Below the pieces are notes generated by a model, which worked only from the letters and a program-made list of their open reading frames with translations, was not told where the DNA came from and ran no database searches. A program made the translations under genes and the position numbers. From positions 1,116,001 through 1,180,000 of the forward strand of contig CAVOHB010000009.1 in assembly GCA_963695705.1 (NCBI GenBank): a stretch of DNA of 64,000 nucleotides. The letters are read 5' to 3'. The DNA comes from JBKPNJ01 sp963695705 (GTDB lineage: Bacteria > Actinomycetota > Actinomycetes > Propionibacteriales > Nocardioidaceae). Of this stretch, positions 52,731-60,930 are shown piece by piece. Position 1 is the stretch's first letter, and each line of letters opens with the position of its first letter.

Positions 52731-54485
52731 GTGCCCCAGCTCCGCCTCGCCCTCGCCCAGCTCGACGTCACCGTCGGCGACATCGACGGCAACGCGGCGG
52801 CGATCCTGCGGCTGTGCCGCGAGGCCGCGGCGCAGGGCGCGCATCTGGTCGCCTTCCCGGAGATGTCGCTCACCGGCTACCCGATCGAGGACCTCGCGTT
52901 GCGCGGGTCGTTCGTCGCGGCGTCACGGGCCGCGATGGAGCGGCTGGCCGTCACCTTGCAGGCGGAGGGTCTCGGTGACCTGACCGTTGTCTGCGGCTAT
53001 CTGGACCGCGACGCCGACGCGACCGACCGGATCGGGATACCGAAGGGGTCGCCGCAGAACGCGGCCGCGGTGCTGCACGGTGGCGAGGTCGTGAGTCGCT
53101 ACGCCAAGCACCACCTGCCCAACTACGGCGTCTTCGACGAGTACCGCTACTTCGTGCCGGGGCGGTCCCTTTCGGTGATCCGCGTCCACGGCGTCGACGT
53201 CGCGCTGTGCATCTGCGAGGACCTGTGGCAGGACGGACCGTCGGCGACCGCTCGCGCCGCCGGCGCCGGTCTGCTCCTGGTGATCAACGGCTCGCCGTAT
53301 GAGCGTGAGAAGGACGACGTGCGGCTGGAGCTGTGTGCCCGTCGGGCCGTGGAGGCCGGCTGCGCGCTGGCCTACGTGAACCTGGTCGGCGGGCAGGACG
53401 AGCTCGTCTTCGACGGCGACTCGATCATCGTGGACGCCGAAGGGTCGACGATCGCCCGGGCGCCGCAGTTCGAGGAGACGCTGCTGGTCACCGATCTCGA
53501 CCTGCCGCGCGCGACACCGGTCACCGCACCCGGGGTCGCCGACCCACGGGGTATGGATGTCGTGCACACGATCATCGGCGGCGAGCCGGTGCCACCGTAC
53601 CCGTCGATAGCGCCGGTGGTCGCCGAGCGGATCGACGATCTCGCCGAGATCTACCGGGCCATCGTCCTGGGGCTGCGCGACTACGTACGCAAGAACGGCT
53701 TCCGCAGCGTGCTGTTGGGACTGTCCGGCGGGATCGACTCGACCGTCACCGCCGTGATCGCCTGCGACGCGATCGGCGCGGAGAACGTCTTCGGGATCTC
53801 CAACCCGAGCGCATGGTCCAGCGAGCACTCCAAGGACGATGCCGCCGAGCTGGCCCGGCGTACCGGACTGAACTACCGGACCGTGCCCATCGGCCCGCTG
53901 GTCGAGGCGTTCGAACAGACGTTGACCCTGGACGGGCTTGCCGCGGAGAACCTGCAGGCGCGGATCCGCGCTGTCATCTGGATGGGGCTGTCGAACCAGC
54001 ACGGCCACCTCGTGCTCGCGTGCGGCAACAAGAGCGAGCTCGCGGTCGGCTACTCGACGATCTATGGCGACGCGGTGGGCGGCTTCGCTCCGATCAAGGA
54101 CGTTCTCAAGACCCAGGTCTGGCAGCTGGCCCAGTGGCGCAACGACGAGGCCAAGCGGAGGGGTGGGCAGCCGCCGATCCCCGAGGCCACGATCAGCAAA
54201 CCGCCGAGCGCCGAGCTGAGACCCGGGCAGCTCGACACGGACTCCCTGCCCGACTACCACCTGCTCGACGACGTGCTCGACGACTACATCGAGCGCGACC
54301 GCGGGTCGGCCGAGCTGGTGACAGACGGCTTCGACCAGGCACTCGTCGAGCAGGTGCTGCGGATGGTCGACCACGCCGAGTACAAGCGGCGTCAGTATCC
54401 GCCCGGTCCCAAGATCTCCGTACGGAACTTCGGCCGGGACCGGCGGTTGCCTATCACCAACGTGTGGCGTGAGGTGGCCCGGTGA
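52731..54485 (+). CDS. nadE: Glutamine-dependent NAD+ synthetase
   Basis: 584 residues. N-terminal nitrilase-type glutaminase with catalytic Glu (FPEMSLTGYP), Lys (YAKHHLPNYGVFDE) and Cys (CICEDLW, near 160); C-terminal synthetase with P-loop LSGGIDST near 332. Converts deamido-NAD to NAD. GTG start; TAGGCT six bases upstream suggests a leaderless mRNA. Overlaps panB by GTGA. Confidence 0.95.
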   Translation: MPQLRLALAQLDVTVGDIDGNAAAILRLCREAAAQGAHLVAFPEMSLTGYPIEDLALRGSFVAASRAAMERLAVTLQAEGLGDLTVVCGYLDRDADATDRIGIPKGSPQNAAAVLHGGEVVSRYAKHHLPNYGVFDEYRYFVPGRSLSVIRVHGVDVALCICEDLWQDGPSATARAAGAGLLLVINGSPYEREKDDVRLELCARRAVEAGCALAYVNLVGGQDELVFDGDSIIVDAEGSTIARAPQFEETLLVTDLDLPRATPVTAPGVADPRGMDVVHTIIGGEPVPPYPSIAPVVAERIDDLAEIYRAIVLGLRDYVRKNGFRSVLLGLSGGIDSTVTAVIACDAIGAENVFGISNPSAWSSEHSKDDAAELARRTGLNYRTVPIGPLVEAFEQTLTLDGLAAENLQARIRAVIWMGLSNQHGHLVLACGNKSELAVGYSTIYGDAVGGFAPIKDVLKTQVWQLAQWRNDEAKRRGGQPPIPEATISKPPSAELRPGQLDTDSLPDYHLLDDVLDDYIERDRGSAELVTDGFDQALVEQVLRMVDHAEYKRRQYPPGPKISVRNFGRDRRLPITNVWREVAR

Positions 54486-55345
54486 GCGAGATGCCCAGCA
54501 CGTACGGCGGTGATCCGGCCGCTGCGCCGGATGCGACGGCGCCACCTCCGATCGCCCGCATTCGCATCCACCACCTTCGCCAGATGAAGGAGCGGCACGA
54601 GCGCTGGGCGATGCTCACCGCCTACGAGCAGTACGCGGCCCAGACCTTCGACGAAGCGGGGATCCCGGTCCTGCTGGTCGGCGACTCCGCGTCGAACAAC
54701 GTCTACGCCAACGCAACGTCGCTCCCGGTCACGATCGACGAGCTCATCCCCCTGGTGCGGGCCGTCACCAGGTCAGTGCGCCGAGCCATGGTCGTGGCCG
54801 ACCTGCCCTTCGGCTCCTACCAGGCCTCCGCCGAGCAGGCCTTCCACACCGCGGTGCGATTCATGAAGGAGGCCAACGCGCACGCCGTGAAGCTCGAGGG
54901 AGGCTTCGAGGTGGTGCCCCAGGTCGAGCTGCTGGTGAGGTCGGGGATCCCCGTGATGGCACACATCGGGTTCACCCCGCAGTCCGAGCACGGCCTCGGC
55001 GGCTATCGCGTGCAGGGGCGCGGTGACTCCGCCGACCAGCTCATCGCCGACGCGGAGGCGCTCGAGGCTGCGGGTGCCTTCGCGCTGGTGATGGAGATGG
55101 TGCCCGGTGATGTGGCTGCCAAGGTGACCTCGAAGCTCACGATCCCGACCATCGGCATCGGGGCCGGGCCGCACTGCGACGCCCAGGTGCTGGTGTGGCA
55201 GGACATGGCCGGTCTGCGTACCGGTCGCATTCCGCGGTTCGTCAAGCAGTACGCCGACCTGCACGGCGTGCTGCTGGATGCCGCCAAGGCCTTCTCCGCC
55301 GACGTGGGTCAGGGCACGTTTCCCGGACCCGAGCACACGTTCTGA
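54482..55345 (+). CDS. panB: 3-methyl-2-oxobutanoate hydroxymethyltransferase
   Basis: 287 residues. First step of pantothenate synthesis, transferring a hydroxymethyl group from methylene-THF. Motifs: MLTAYEQYAAQTFDEAGIP, VGDSASNNVY (metal Asp), AVKLEGG, HIGFTPQSEH and PTIGIGAG. The first 25 residues are disordered. GTG at 54482 coupled to nadE. The following 295-base gap holds repeat material. Confidence 0.95.
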   Translation: MSEMPSTYGGDPAAAPDATAPPPIARIRIHHLRQMKERHERWAMLTAYEQYAAQTFDEAGIPVLLVGDSASNNVYANATSLPVTIDELIPLVRAVTRSVRRAMVVADLPFGSYQASAEQAFHTAVRFMKEANAHAVKLEGGFEVVPQVELLVRSGIPVMAHIGFTPQSEHGLGGYRVQGRGDSADQLIADAEALEAAGAFALVMEMVPGDVAAKVTSKLTIPTIGIGAGPHCDAQVLVWQDMAGLRTGRIPRFVKQYADLHGVLLDAAKAFSADVGQGTFPGPEHTF

Positions 55346-55390
55346 CCAAGCGCCTGCTACCGCGTTGTGCACGACGCCTGACCGTCGGTC

Positions 55391-55431
55391 TGCGGTGGAT
55401 GTTACGTCGGTGGTGACGAACATCCTCCACA
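55391..55431 (-). repeat. GGAGGATGTT hairpin module, copy 2
   Basis: GGATGTT (55397-55403) pairs with AACATCC (55419-55425), with inner CGTC/GACG and loop GGTGGT. It is the reverse-strand relative of 37367-37407 and here directly adjoins the third pseudoknot module. Confidence 0.65.
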
Positions 55432-55436
55432 CATCG

Positions 55437-55530
55437 CTCCGCGGATTTGTGCAGGCGATGAGAGTTCTCGCCACCTGTTTTCCCGCAACAAGTGCGCAAT
55501 TCTGGTCGCGGCGGACGGGTGGGCCTCCGT
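55437..55530 (-). repeat. Mosaic intergenic repeat, pseudoknot-type module, copy 3 (diverged)
   Basis: Read on the minus strand it matches copies 1 and 2 (AACTCTCATCGCCTGCACAA and CCGCCGCG segments are conserved), but both stem pairs carry mismatches. It lies between panB and the NTF2-like gene, with the second hairpin module beside it. Confidence 0.7.
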
Positions 55531-55640
55531 GGGTGACCGCACCGCACCTCGCCGCGTTTCCTGGCTACTCAAACCCACCGACGTCCGCTCGCCCAATCGC
55601 CGCGCGCCAACGGACATGGGCGTGGGTGTAGAACGTACTC

Positions 55641-56009
55641 GTGACCGATGCCGGCAGCGTGAGCGTCTGGATCGAGGCGTACGTCCGGGCATGGAACTCC
55701 AACGACCCCGCCGAGATCGGCGCCCTGTTCGCCGACGACGCGGAGTACTACACCGAGCCCTTCCACCCGCCGTGGCGCGGACGGCCCGAGATCGTCGAGC
55801 AGTGGCTTGAGCACAAGGACGAGCCCGGAGAGGCCACGTTCGAGTGGCATCCGGTGGTCATCACCGATGACCTCGCGGTCATCGCAGGTACGACGACCTA
55901 TCCCGACCAGACGTTCAGCAACCTGTGGCTCCTCAAACTCGACGGAACTGGCGCATGCAGGCACTTCACCGAGTGGTGGATGCAACACACGAGCCCTCCA
56001 TCGGGCTGA
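55641..56009 (+). CDS. SnoaL/NTF2-like protein
   Basis: 122 residues, one NTF2-like domain: VWIEAYVRAWNSNDPAEIGA, LFADDAEYYTEPFHPPWRG, and CRHFTEWW. Such proteins act as small isomerases, hydrolases or binding proteins. TAGAAC six bases before the GTG suggests a leaderless mRNA. Substrate unknown. Confidence 0.82.
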   Translation: MTDAGSVSVWIEAYVRAWNSNDPAEIGALFADDAEYYTEPFHPPWRGRPEIVEQWLEHKDEPGEATFEWHPVVITDDLAVIAGTTTYPDQTFSNLWLLKLDGTGACRHFTEWWMQHTSPPSG

Positions 56010-56024
56010 CTCGCGTGCGGCCGT

Positions 56025-56762
56025 TCAGTCGGTGAGCCGCACCCGGAGCCGCCGGAAACCCTTGCCCTTGTTCTCCATCTTGACCACATCGATACCGCCG
56101 ATCTGACGCGTCGAGGCGACGTGGGTTCCACCGTCGGCCTGTGTGTCGAGCCCGACGATGTCCACGATGCGTACGACCTCGAGGTCCGGCGGCAGCAGGT
56201 TCGTCGCCGTCCGGATGATGTCGGGGATCGCGAAGGCCTCCTCGCGCGCGAGGTTCGTCACCAGGATCGCTCGGTCCGCGGCCACCTCGGCGGCGCAGGC
56301 CGCCGCCACTCGATCCTTGAAGTCGGCAGGCGGATCCGGCAGGTCGAAGTCCATGCGAGCCAGGCCAGGCTCCATGTTGCCGCCGGTCACGAGTGCGCCG
56401 AAGTCGCGGAAAACCACACCTGACAGCAGATGCAGGGCGGAATGCGTGCGCATCAGCGTGGAACGCCGCGCATCGTCGAGCGCACCCCGTACCGCCGTCG
56501 CGGGTGGGGGCAGTGGATCCTCGACGTGCGGAAGCAGGTAGAGGTCATCACCGCTCCGCGCACCGATGATGCGAGTCTGGACTCCGCCCCAGAGCAGGAC
56601 GCCGTGATCGGGTGGCTGTCCACCGCCGCCGGGATAGAACGCGGATCGGTCGAGGACGATGCCCAGTTCGGGATCGCTCGCCAGCACCGTCGCGTCCCAG
56701 GTGCGCAGGCTCTGGTCCGCGAGCTCCAATCGATGGGTCCGGCCATGCACGTCGGTACGCAT
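56025..56762 (-). CDS. AlaX-type alanyl-tRNA editing protein
   Basis: 245 residues. Hydrolyses mischarged Ser/Gly-tRNA(Ala). Zinc motif HSALHLL and the C-terminal QADGGTHVAST, where the usual Cys of the CxxxH motif is replaced by Asp. Begins with the beta-barrel segment FYPGGGGQPPDHG. TAGGCT six bases upstream of the ATG fits a leaderless start. Confidence 0.85.
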   Translation of the reverse strand: MRTDVHGRTHRLELADQSLRTWDATVLASDPELGIVLDRSAFYPGGGGQPPDHGVLLWGGVQTRIIGARSGDDLYLLPHVEDPLPPPATAVRGALDDARRSTLMRTHSALHLLSGVVFRDFGALVTGGNMEPGLARMDFDLPDPPADFKDRVAAACAAEVAADRAILVTNLAREEAFAIPDIIRTATNLLPPDLEVVRIVDIVGLDTQADGGTHVASTRQIGGIDVVKMENKGKGFRRLRVRLTD

Positions 56763-56847
56763 GAGCGAAGCCTACGTGTGGCTGCCGGTGCACCCGGTCT
56801 GACCCGGAATGGTCGCGGTTGCCCGGGAGTTGTGTCAGCGTTGAGCC

Positions 56848-57423
56848 ATGGACTCCGACCAGGCCGCGATATTTCGCAGCCTCTTGCTCGGGTCCAACTG
56901 GATCGAGCGCACCGACGACTTCGCCGGTGCCATGCGTTCGGCGACGCGGCGGGCGGACGGCCTCATGCTTCTTGGTACGCCCGAGCACGAGCCGTGGCAT
57001 CTCGCGGCCCACCTCGATGATGAGGCGGACCTCTCCGGCGCAGTCGACCTTCGGCCGACCCTGCTGCGCTGGGCTCCACCGCCGGACGCGCCACCGCATC
57101 TGTCCTTCGGCATCGATCGGCTGAAGGAGCTCCGGCGTGGTGAGCCGCTGTTGATCGTGGCGGAGGGCATCGCCCAACCGTCAATGCTGGAAAGGATCGA
57201 TGACGCCCGTCGAGCCGGCGGAAGAATATTCACGCTGGGCGAGAAGGACCGTGAGCTGAGTCAACTCGCCCATGAGTCGCTGATGATCGACGATGGTGTA
57301 CCAGACCTTGTCACCCTCGACCTGGCCGAGCATCTGCTGTCGATGTCGGCTGCTGCGGCGGATTCGATGCGTGGCTGGCGCGGTTCTCTTCGCCGGCTGC
57401 TTGACCGTGTTTCGGGGCCATAG
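56848..57423 (+). CDS. Uncharacterised protein, possible SIS-like C-terminal fold
   Basis: 191 residues, soluble. The middle part has PLLIVAEGIAQPSMLERIDD and GGRIFTLGEKDRELSQLAHE, a beta-alpha pattern reminiscent of sugar-isomerase (SIS) domains, followed by a helical tail. The first half is not recognised. No operon partner is clear. Confidence 0.6.
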   Translation: MDSDQAAIFRSLLLGSNWIERTDDFAGAMRSATRRADGLMLLGTPEHEPWHLAAHLDDEADLSGAVDLRPTLLRWAPPPDAPPHLSFGIDRLKELRRGEPLLIVAEGIAQPSMLERIDDARRAGGRIFTLGEKDRELSQLAHESLMIDDGVPDLVTLDLAEHLLSMSAAAADSMRGWRGSLRRLLDRVSGP

Positions 57424-57585
57424 CGAACAACACCGCGGCCGGAGACGCGGATCGATGGTATCGAAGGGTTTACCCGGCGCGCCGAACTTGCGAGGATCAG
57501 GTCCACCGTGATCGGCGTTGCGTCGGTCATGCTGGAGAACAGACGTCTGGCGATGTGTCGGACATCCCAACAGGGGAGGCATGCA

Positions 57586-58026
57586 GTGGCGGCAACAAAG
57601 ACAGCTGCGGCGAGAAAGAGCACCGCCAGGAAAGCCCCGGCGAGCAAGACGGCAGCCAAGAAGACCACGACCCGGAAGGCTGCCGCCAAGAAGACCAGCC
57701 CGGCGAAGAAGAGCACCGCCAAGAAGTCGACCGCCACACGCAAGGTGGCGTCGGCGAAGAAGACGGTTGCGAAGAAGACGCGCGCCGCCAAGTCGACGGC
57801 CAAGAGCACTGCGAAGAAGTCGACTGCCAAAGTGAGCGCGTCCAGGACAGGCGCCAAGAAGACCACGACCCGGAAGTCAACCGCCAAGAAGACCAGCCCG
57901 GCGAAGAAGAGCACCGCCAGGAAGTCAACCGGCAGGAAGGCAACCGCCAAGAAGACCACGGCGAGGAAGGCGACTCGGCCGACGGCGCGCAAGACGACCA
58001 CGAAGAGGACGGCTAAGAAGTCCTAG
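57586..58026 (+). CDS. Histone-H1-like Lys/Ala/Thr-rich protein
   Basis: 146 residues, almost entirely KKTTARK, KKST and KKTSPAKK type repeats. GTG at 57586 is chosen because GGGAGG lies six bases upstream and the extra upstream residues have a different composition. It resembles the basic tail of actinobacterial HU (HupB) or chlamydial Hc1, but no HU domain is present. Probably binds DNA or polyphosphate non-specifically. Confidence 0.8.
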   Translation: MAATKTAAARKSTARKAPASKTAAKKTTTRKAAAKKTSPAKKSTAKKSTATRKVASAKKTVAKKTRAAKSTAKSTAKKSTAKVSASRTGAKKTTTRKSTAKKTSPAKKSTARKSTGRKATAKKTTARKATRPTARKTTTKRTAKKS

Positions 58027-58037
58027 CCGAGCACGTT

Positions 58038-58074
58038 CGAAGGGCCGCTACCCCAGACCGGTAACGGCCCTTCG
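58038..58074. terminator. Bidirectional terminator hairpin
   Basis: CGAAGGGCCGCTACC (58038-58052) pairs with GGTAACGGCCCTTCG (58060-58074), 14 of 15 positions, between convergent genes ending at 58026 and 58086. Confidence 0.8.
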
Positions 58075-58085
58075 TGCGTCAGCGC

Positions 58086-58268
58086 TCAGTCGTCGAGGTC
58101 GTTCCAGTTCGGGTCGTTGTCCCAGGCCTCGTTGCGTTCCGCCACCTTCTCGAGCGCGCGCGCCGCTTCTTCCTCGCTGTCGTACGGACCGAGGCGTTGC
58201 GATGCCGTGCATCCCTTCTTCCCCTCGACCGCATGGTGCTTCAGACAGAAGTAGTACTTGTCGGCCAT
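58086..58268 (-). CDS. Small conserved actinobacterial protein (SPOR-like)
   Basis: 60 residues: MADKYYFCLKHHAVEGKKGC then RLGPYDSEEEAARALEK and an acidic end DNDPNWNDLDD. A widely conserved small actinobacterial protein; the two Cys and two His at the start could bind a metal. Function unknown. Confidence 0.8.
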   Translation of the reverse strand: MADKYYFCLKHHAVEGKKGCTASQRLGPYDSEEEAARALEKVAERNEAWDNDPNWNDLDD

Positions 58269-58352
58269 CGTCGCCTCCTCCTCGAGTCCCTTGCTCCCGT
58301 GCCGACAGTCCTGGCGGGTGCCGTCGATGCTGGAGAAACTACACTCGGTGCT

Positions 58353-59201
58353 GTGACCCCCATCGTTGCGGGGACGGTGTCACCACGCCGTCCAGTTCCC
58401 CAGGCAATCGCGCGACCTGAGTACGTCGACAAGCCGGCGCCCACCCCGTACATGGGATCGGAGATACACGACAGCGACACCATCGAGCGGATGCGGATCG
58501 CCGGGAAGATCGCGGGGCAGGCGCTGGTAGCCGCGGCGGACGCGATCGCCGTGGGTGTGACCACGGAGGAGATCGACCGGATCGGTCATGAGTTCCTCTG
58601 CGACCACGGTGCCTATCCGTCCACGCTCGGCTACCGACGCTTCCCCAAGTCGTTGTGCACGAGCGTGAACGAGGTCATCTGTCACGGCATCCCCGATGAC
58701 CGGAGACTCGAGGACGGCGACATCGTCAACATCGACATCACCGCCTACATCGACGGTGTCCATGGAGACACCGACGCCACCTACCTTGTCGGCGACGTCG
58801 CCGAGGACAAGCGTCAGCTGGTCGAGCGTACGCACGAAGCGTTGATGCGGGCCATCAAGGCGGTGAAACCGGGGCGGCCGATCAATGTGATCGGTCGGGT
58901 GATCGAGACGTACGCGCGGCGTTTCGGCTACGGCGTCGTCCGAGACTTCACCGGGCATGGCATCGCCACCGCGTTCCACTCGGGTCTGGTGATCCCGCAC
59001 TACGACGAGCCTGCGTACACCACGCAGATCGAAGCGGGGATGACGTTCACGATCGAGCCGATGCTGACACTCGGCACGTACGAGTGGGACATGTGGGACG
59101 ACGGGTGGACAGTCGTCACCAAGGACAAGTCGTGGACGGCGCAGTTCGAGCACACGCTGCTGGTCACCGACGAGGGCGCTGAGATCCTCACGCTGCCGTA
59201 G
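58353..59201 (+). CDS. map: Methionine aminopeptidase type I
   Basis: 282 residues. Removes initiator methionine. The N-terminal 35 residues are a Pro-rich extension (RRPVPQAIARPEYVDKPAPT) as in mycobacterial MetAP1c. Metal ligands: DIVNIDITAYIDGVHGDTDA (two Asp), GHGIATAFH (His), FTIEPML (Glu), and FEHTLLVT (Glu). TACACT seven bases before the GTG suggests a leaderless start. Confidence 0.93.
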   Translation: MTPIVAGTVSPRRPVPQAIARPEYVDKPAPTPYMGSEIHDSDTIERMRIAGKIAGQALVAAADAIAVGVTTEEIDRIGHEFLCDHGAYPSTLGYRRFPKSLCTSVNEVICHGIPDDRRLEDGDIVNIDITAYIDGVHGDTDATYLVGDVAEDKRQLVERTHEALMRAIKAVKPGRPINVIGRVIETYARRFGYGVVRDFTGHGIATAFHSGLVIPHYDEPAYTTQIEAGMTFTIEPMLTLGTYEWDMWDDGWTVVTKDKSWTAQFEHTLLVTDEGAEILTLP

Positions 59202-59247
59202 CCGGCGGCTGGGCGCACCTGACGACGGCTCAGTCGGCGATGCCGGT

Positions 59248-59276
59248 CCGTGGTGCGGATGAGCCGGCTCATAGGC
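59248..59276 (+). repeat. 29-bp copy of the rnpB 3' end, left
   Basis: Identical over 29 bases to 60489-60517, which is the 3' terminus of rnpB read on the plus strand (core GGATGAGCCGGCTCATAGGC). A candidate attachment-site duplication; see the flanked region 59277-60488. Confidence 0.75.
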
Positions 59277-59441
59277 ACCGGACCGGATCTGGCTCGCGTG
59301 CCGATGCCACCCCAGCGAACCCTTGGTGTTCCGCACGTTGACAGAGTCTGGTCTGCCTAGGAGCATCGCACTATCGAGCGTGATGGGGCGTTGCGAGCGC
59401 GTCCGCTCGCCGCCGGGGATCGGATTTAGGCGGCTGGCGGG

Positions 59442-60368
59442 ATGGCAGCTGTTCGCTTCTGCGCGTATCAGTACCAGCACCTTCCCCTGGACGAGTTGCG
59501 CCGGCGATGGCTGCTCGCGGAGCGGCTGGACTTCGATGTGCTGTGGAACTGCGACACCGTTGTGGAGCCGGATCGACCGCACCACCTCATGTTCGATGGA
59601 CCGGCGACCCTGACGTTGATGGCATCTGAGACGTCGAGAATCCGCGTGGGCACGTTGGTCAGCAGCCTCTACTTCCGGCACCCGGTGACGCTCGCAAAAG
59701 CCGCAACGGCGGTCGACCACGTCAGCGCGGGACGGCTCGAGATCGGCGTCGGTGTCGGCGATCCGTCCGCGGGCGCCGCGGCGGTCGGCGTGGATTGGTC
59801 GGCTGGCGAGAGCGTGAGCAGGTTCGCTGAGTTCCTCGAGCTGCTGGACCTGTTGCTGCGCCAGGAGACGACCAACTACAGCGGACGCTTCTACCGGTGC
59901 GCGGCCGCCGAGACCATACCCCTGCCGGTTCAATCGCCGCGGCCGCCCATCACCGTGGCCGCCCACGGGCCACGCATGCTACGCCTCGCCGCAAAGTACG
60001 CCGACGGCTGGAGTTCCTATGGCGGGTATGGCGTCGAGACCGAGGATGACTTCTATCGGGTGACCGCCGAGCGTGCGCAGCGTTTCGACGACCTCTGCCT
60101 GGAGTTCAACCGCGAGCCTCGCGCGATCCGGCACTCGGTCGTCTGCTACCCCCCGCTGACGCCGTGGGAATCCGCCGAGTACTTCCTCGACATGGTGGGG
60201 CGGCTCAGGGCCATTGGGGTGGACGAGTTCGTGCTCTATCTGCCTGAAGCATGGCGTGCCAAGCCGGCTGAATGGGATGTGTTCGAACTCGTCGCGACGA
60301 CGCACATGCCCGTGCTGCGAGGTGCCCCCGAGCGCGCCGGGCAGCCTCCCGGGGCTCCCACGTTGTGA
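59442..60368 (+). CDS. LLM-class flavin-dependent oxidoreductase
   Basis: 308 residues. Bacterial-luciferase-like TIM barrel probably using FMN or F420: VRFCAYQYQHLPLDEL, LDFDVLWNCDTV, SRIRVGTLVSSLYFRHP, and VDHVSAGRLEIGVGVGDP. Substrate unknown. It lies between two copies of the rnpB terminus, so it may be a recent acquisition, although its codon use looks like that of its neighbours. Confidence 0.85.
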   Translation: MAAVRFCAYQYQHLPLDELRRRWLLAERLDFDVLWNCDTVVEPDRPHHLMFDGPATLTLMASETSRIRVGTLVSSLYFRHPVTLAKAATAVDHVSAGRLEIGVGVGDPSAGAAAVGVDWSAGESVSRFAEFLELLDLLLRQETTNYSGRFYRCAAAETIPLPVQSPRPPITVAAHGPRMLRLAAKYADGWSSYGGYGVETEDDFYRVTAERAQRFDDLCLEFNREPRAIRHSVVCYPPLTPWESAEYFLDMVGRLRAIGVDEFVLYLPEAWRAKPAEWDVFELVATTHMPVLRGAPERAGQPPGAPTL

Positions 60369-60488
60369 CCGGGGTTAACGGCAAGACGCGTACAGGGCGT
60401 GTGCCGCGCGCACGCGCAACCGTCCGTAGTCGGTGAAGGTTGTCTCTGCGCGACTCGGACCTGCCGGCGCAACCGAACCTGGACTTAC

Positions 60489-60517
60489 CCGTGGTGCGGA
60501 TGAGCCGGCTCATAGGC
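60489..60517 (+). repeat. 29-bp rnpB 3' end, right copy
   Basis: The native copy: it covers the 3' strand of RNase P helix P1 and the last bases of the RNA. Identical to 59248-59276. Confidence 0.75.
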
Positions 60518-60920
60518 CGGATCCTGTTGGAGGAATCGCCTCGCGACGCATCCCTTGAGCAGCCATCCATCTAGGATCACCGTTGCCGGTGACCTCAAGC
60601 GACCTACCCGCAGGCTCGGGCGGGCAGCCCTCGAACGCCTGCGCACCCGCACCCCCGAGGAGGTGCGGCTTCTTGGTCTTGCTCCTGGTGGGGTTTACCG
60701 AGCCGCACCGGTCACCCGGTGCGCTGGTGGTCTCTTACACCACCGTTTCACCCTTACCCGCACTCCGACGAGTCGGAGCCGCTGGCGGTCTGTTCTCTGT
60801 GGCACTTTCCCGCGGGTCACCCCGGGTGGGTGTTGCCCACCACCTTGCCCTGTGGAGTCCGGACCTTCCTCGACGCACCCGACATGCGATGCACCGCGGC
60901 CGCCCGGCCGGCTCATCCGC
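60494..60920 (-). ncRNA. rnpB: RNase P RNA, type A
   Basis: About 427 bases. On the minus strand the 5' end GCGGATGAGCCGGC pairs perfectly (14 bp) with the 3' end GCCGGCTCATCCGC as helix P1. Conserved core elements are present: GAGGAAGGTCCGGACTCCAC, GGGTAAGGGTGAAACGGTGG, TAAGAGACCACCAGC, and GGTAAACCCCACC. A TAGGCT hexamer (60933-60928) sits about seven bases upstream of the RNA and overlaps the stop codon of the RNB gene. Confidence 0.96.
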
Positions 60921-60930
60921 ACTGACCAGC

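Larger units (their letters stand above)
59248..60517. mobile_element. Putative integrated segment at the rnpB 3' end
   Basis: The stretch between the two 29-bp repeats (1,212 bases) holds one gene, a luciferase-like monooxygenase, and no integrase. Repeats of an RNA gene's 3' end around a segment are the classic footprint of tyrosine-recombinase integration. It could be a remnant of a larger island or an element moved in trans. It could also be a simple local duplication. Confidence 0.35.

Noticed and set aside
52923..54545. 540-codon minus-strand frame
   Set aside because: Antisense of nadE; no motifs or ribosome site.
57508..57585. Longer N terminus for the histone-like protein
   Set aside because: The extra 26 residues have a different composition and the GGGAGG site fits the GTG at 57586.
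59248..59276. Second RNase P RNA gene
   Set aside because: Only the terminal 29 bases are present; no catalytic core upstream.
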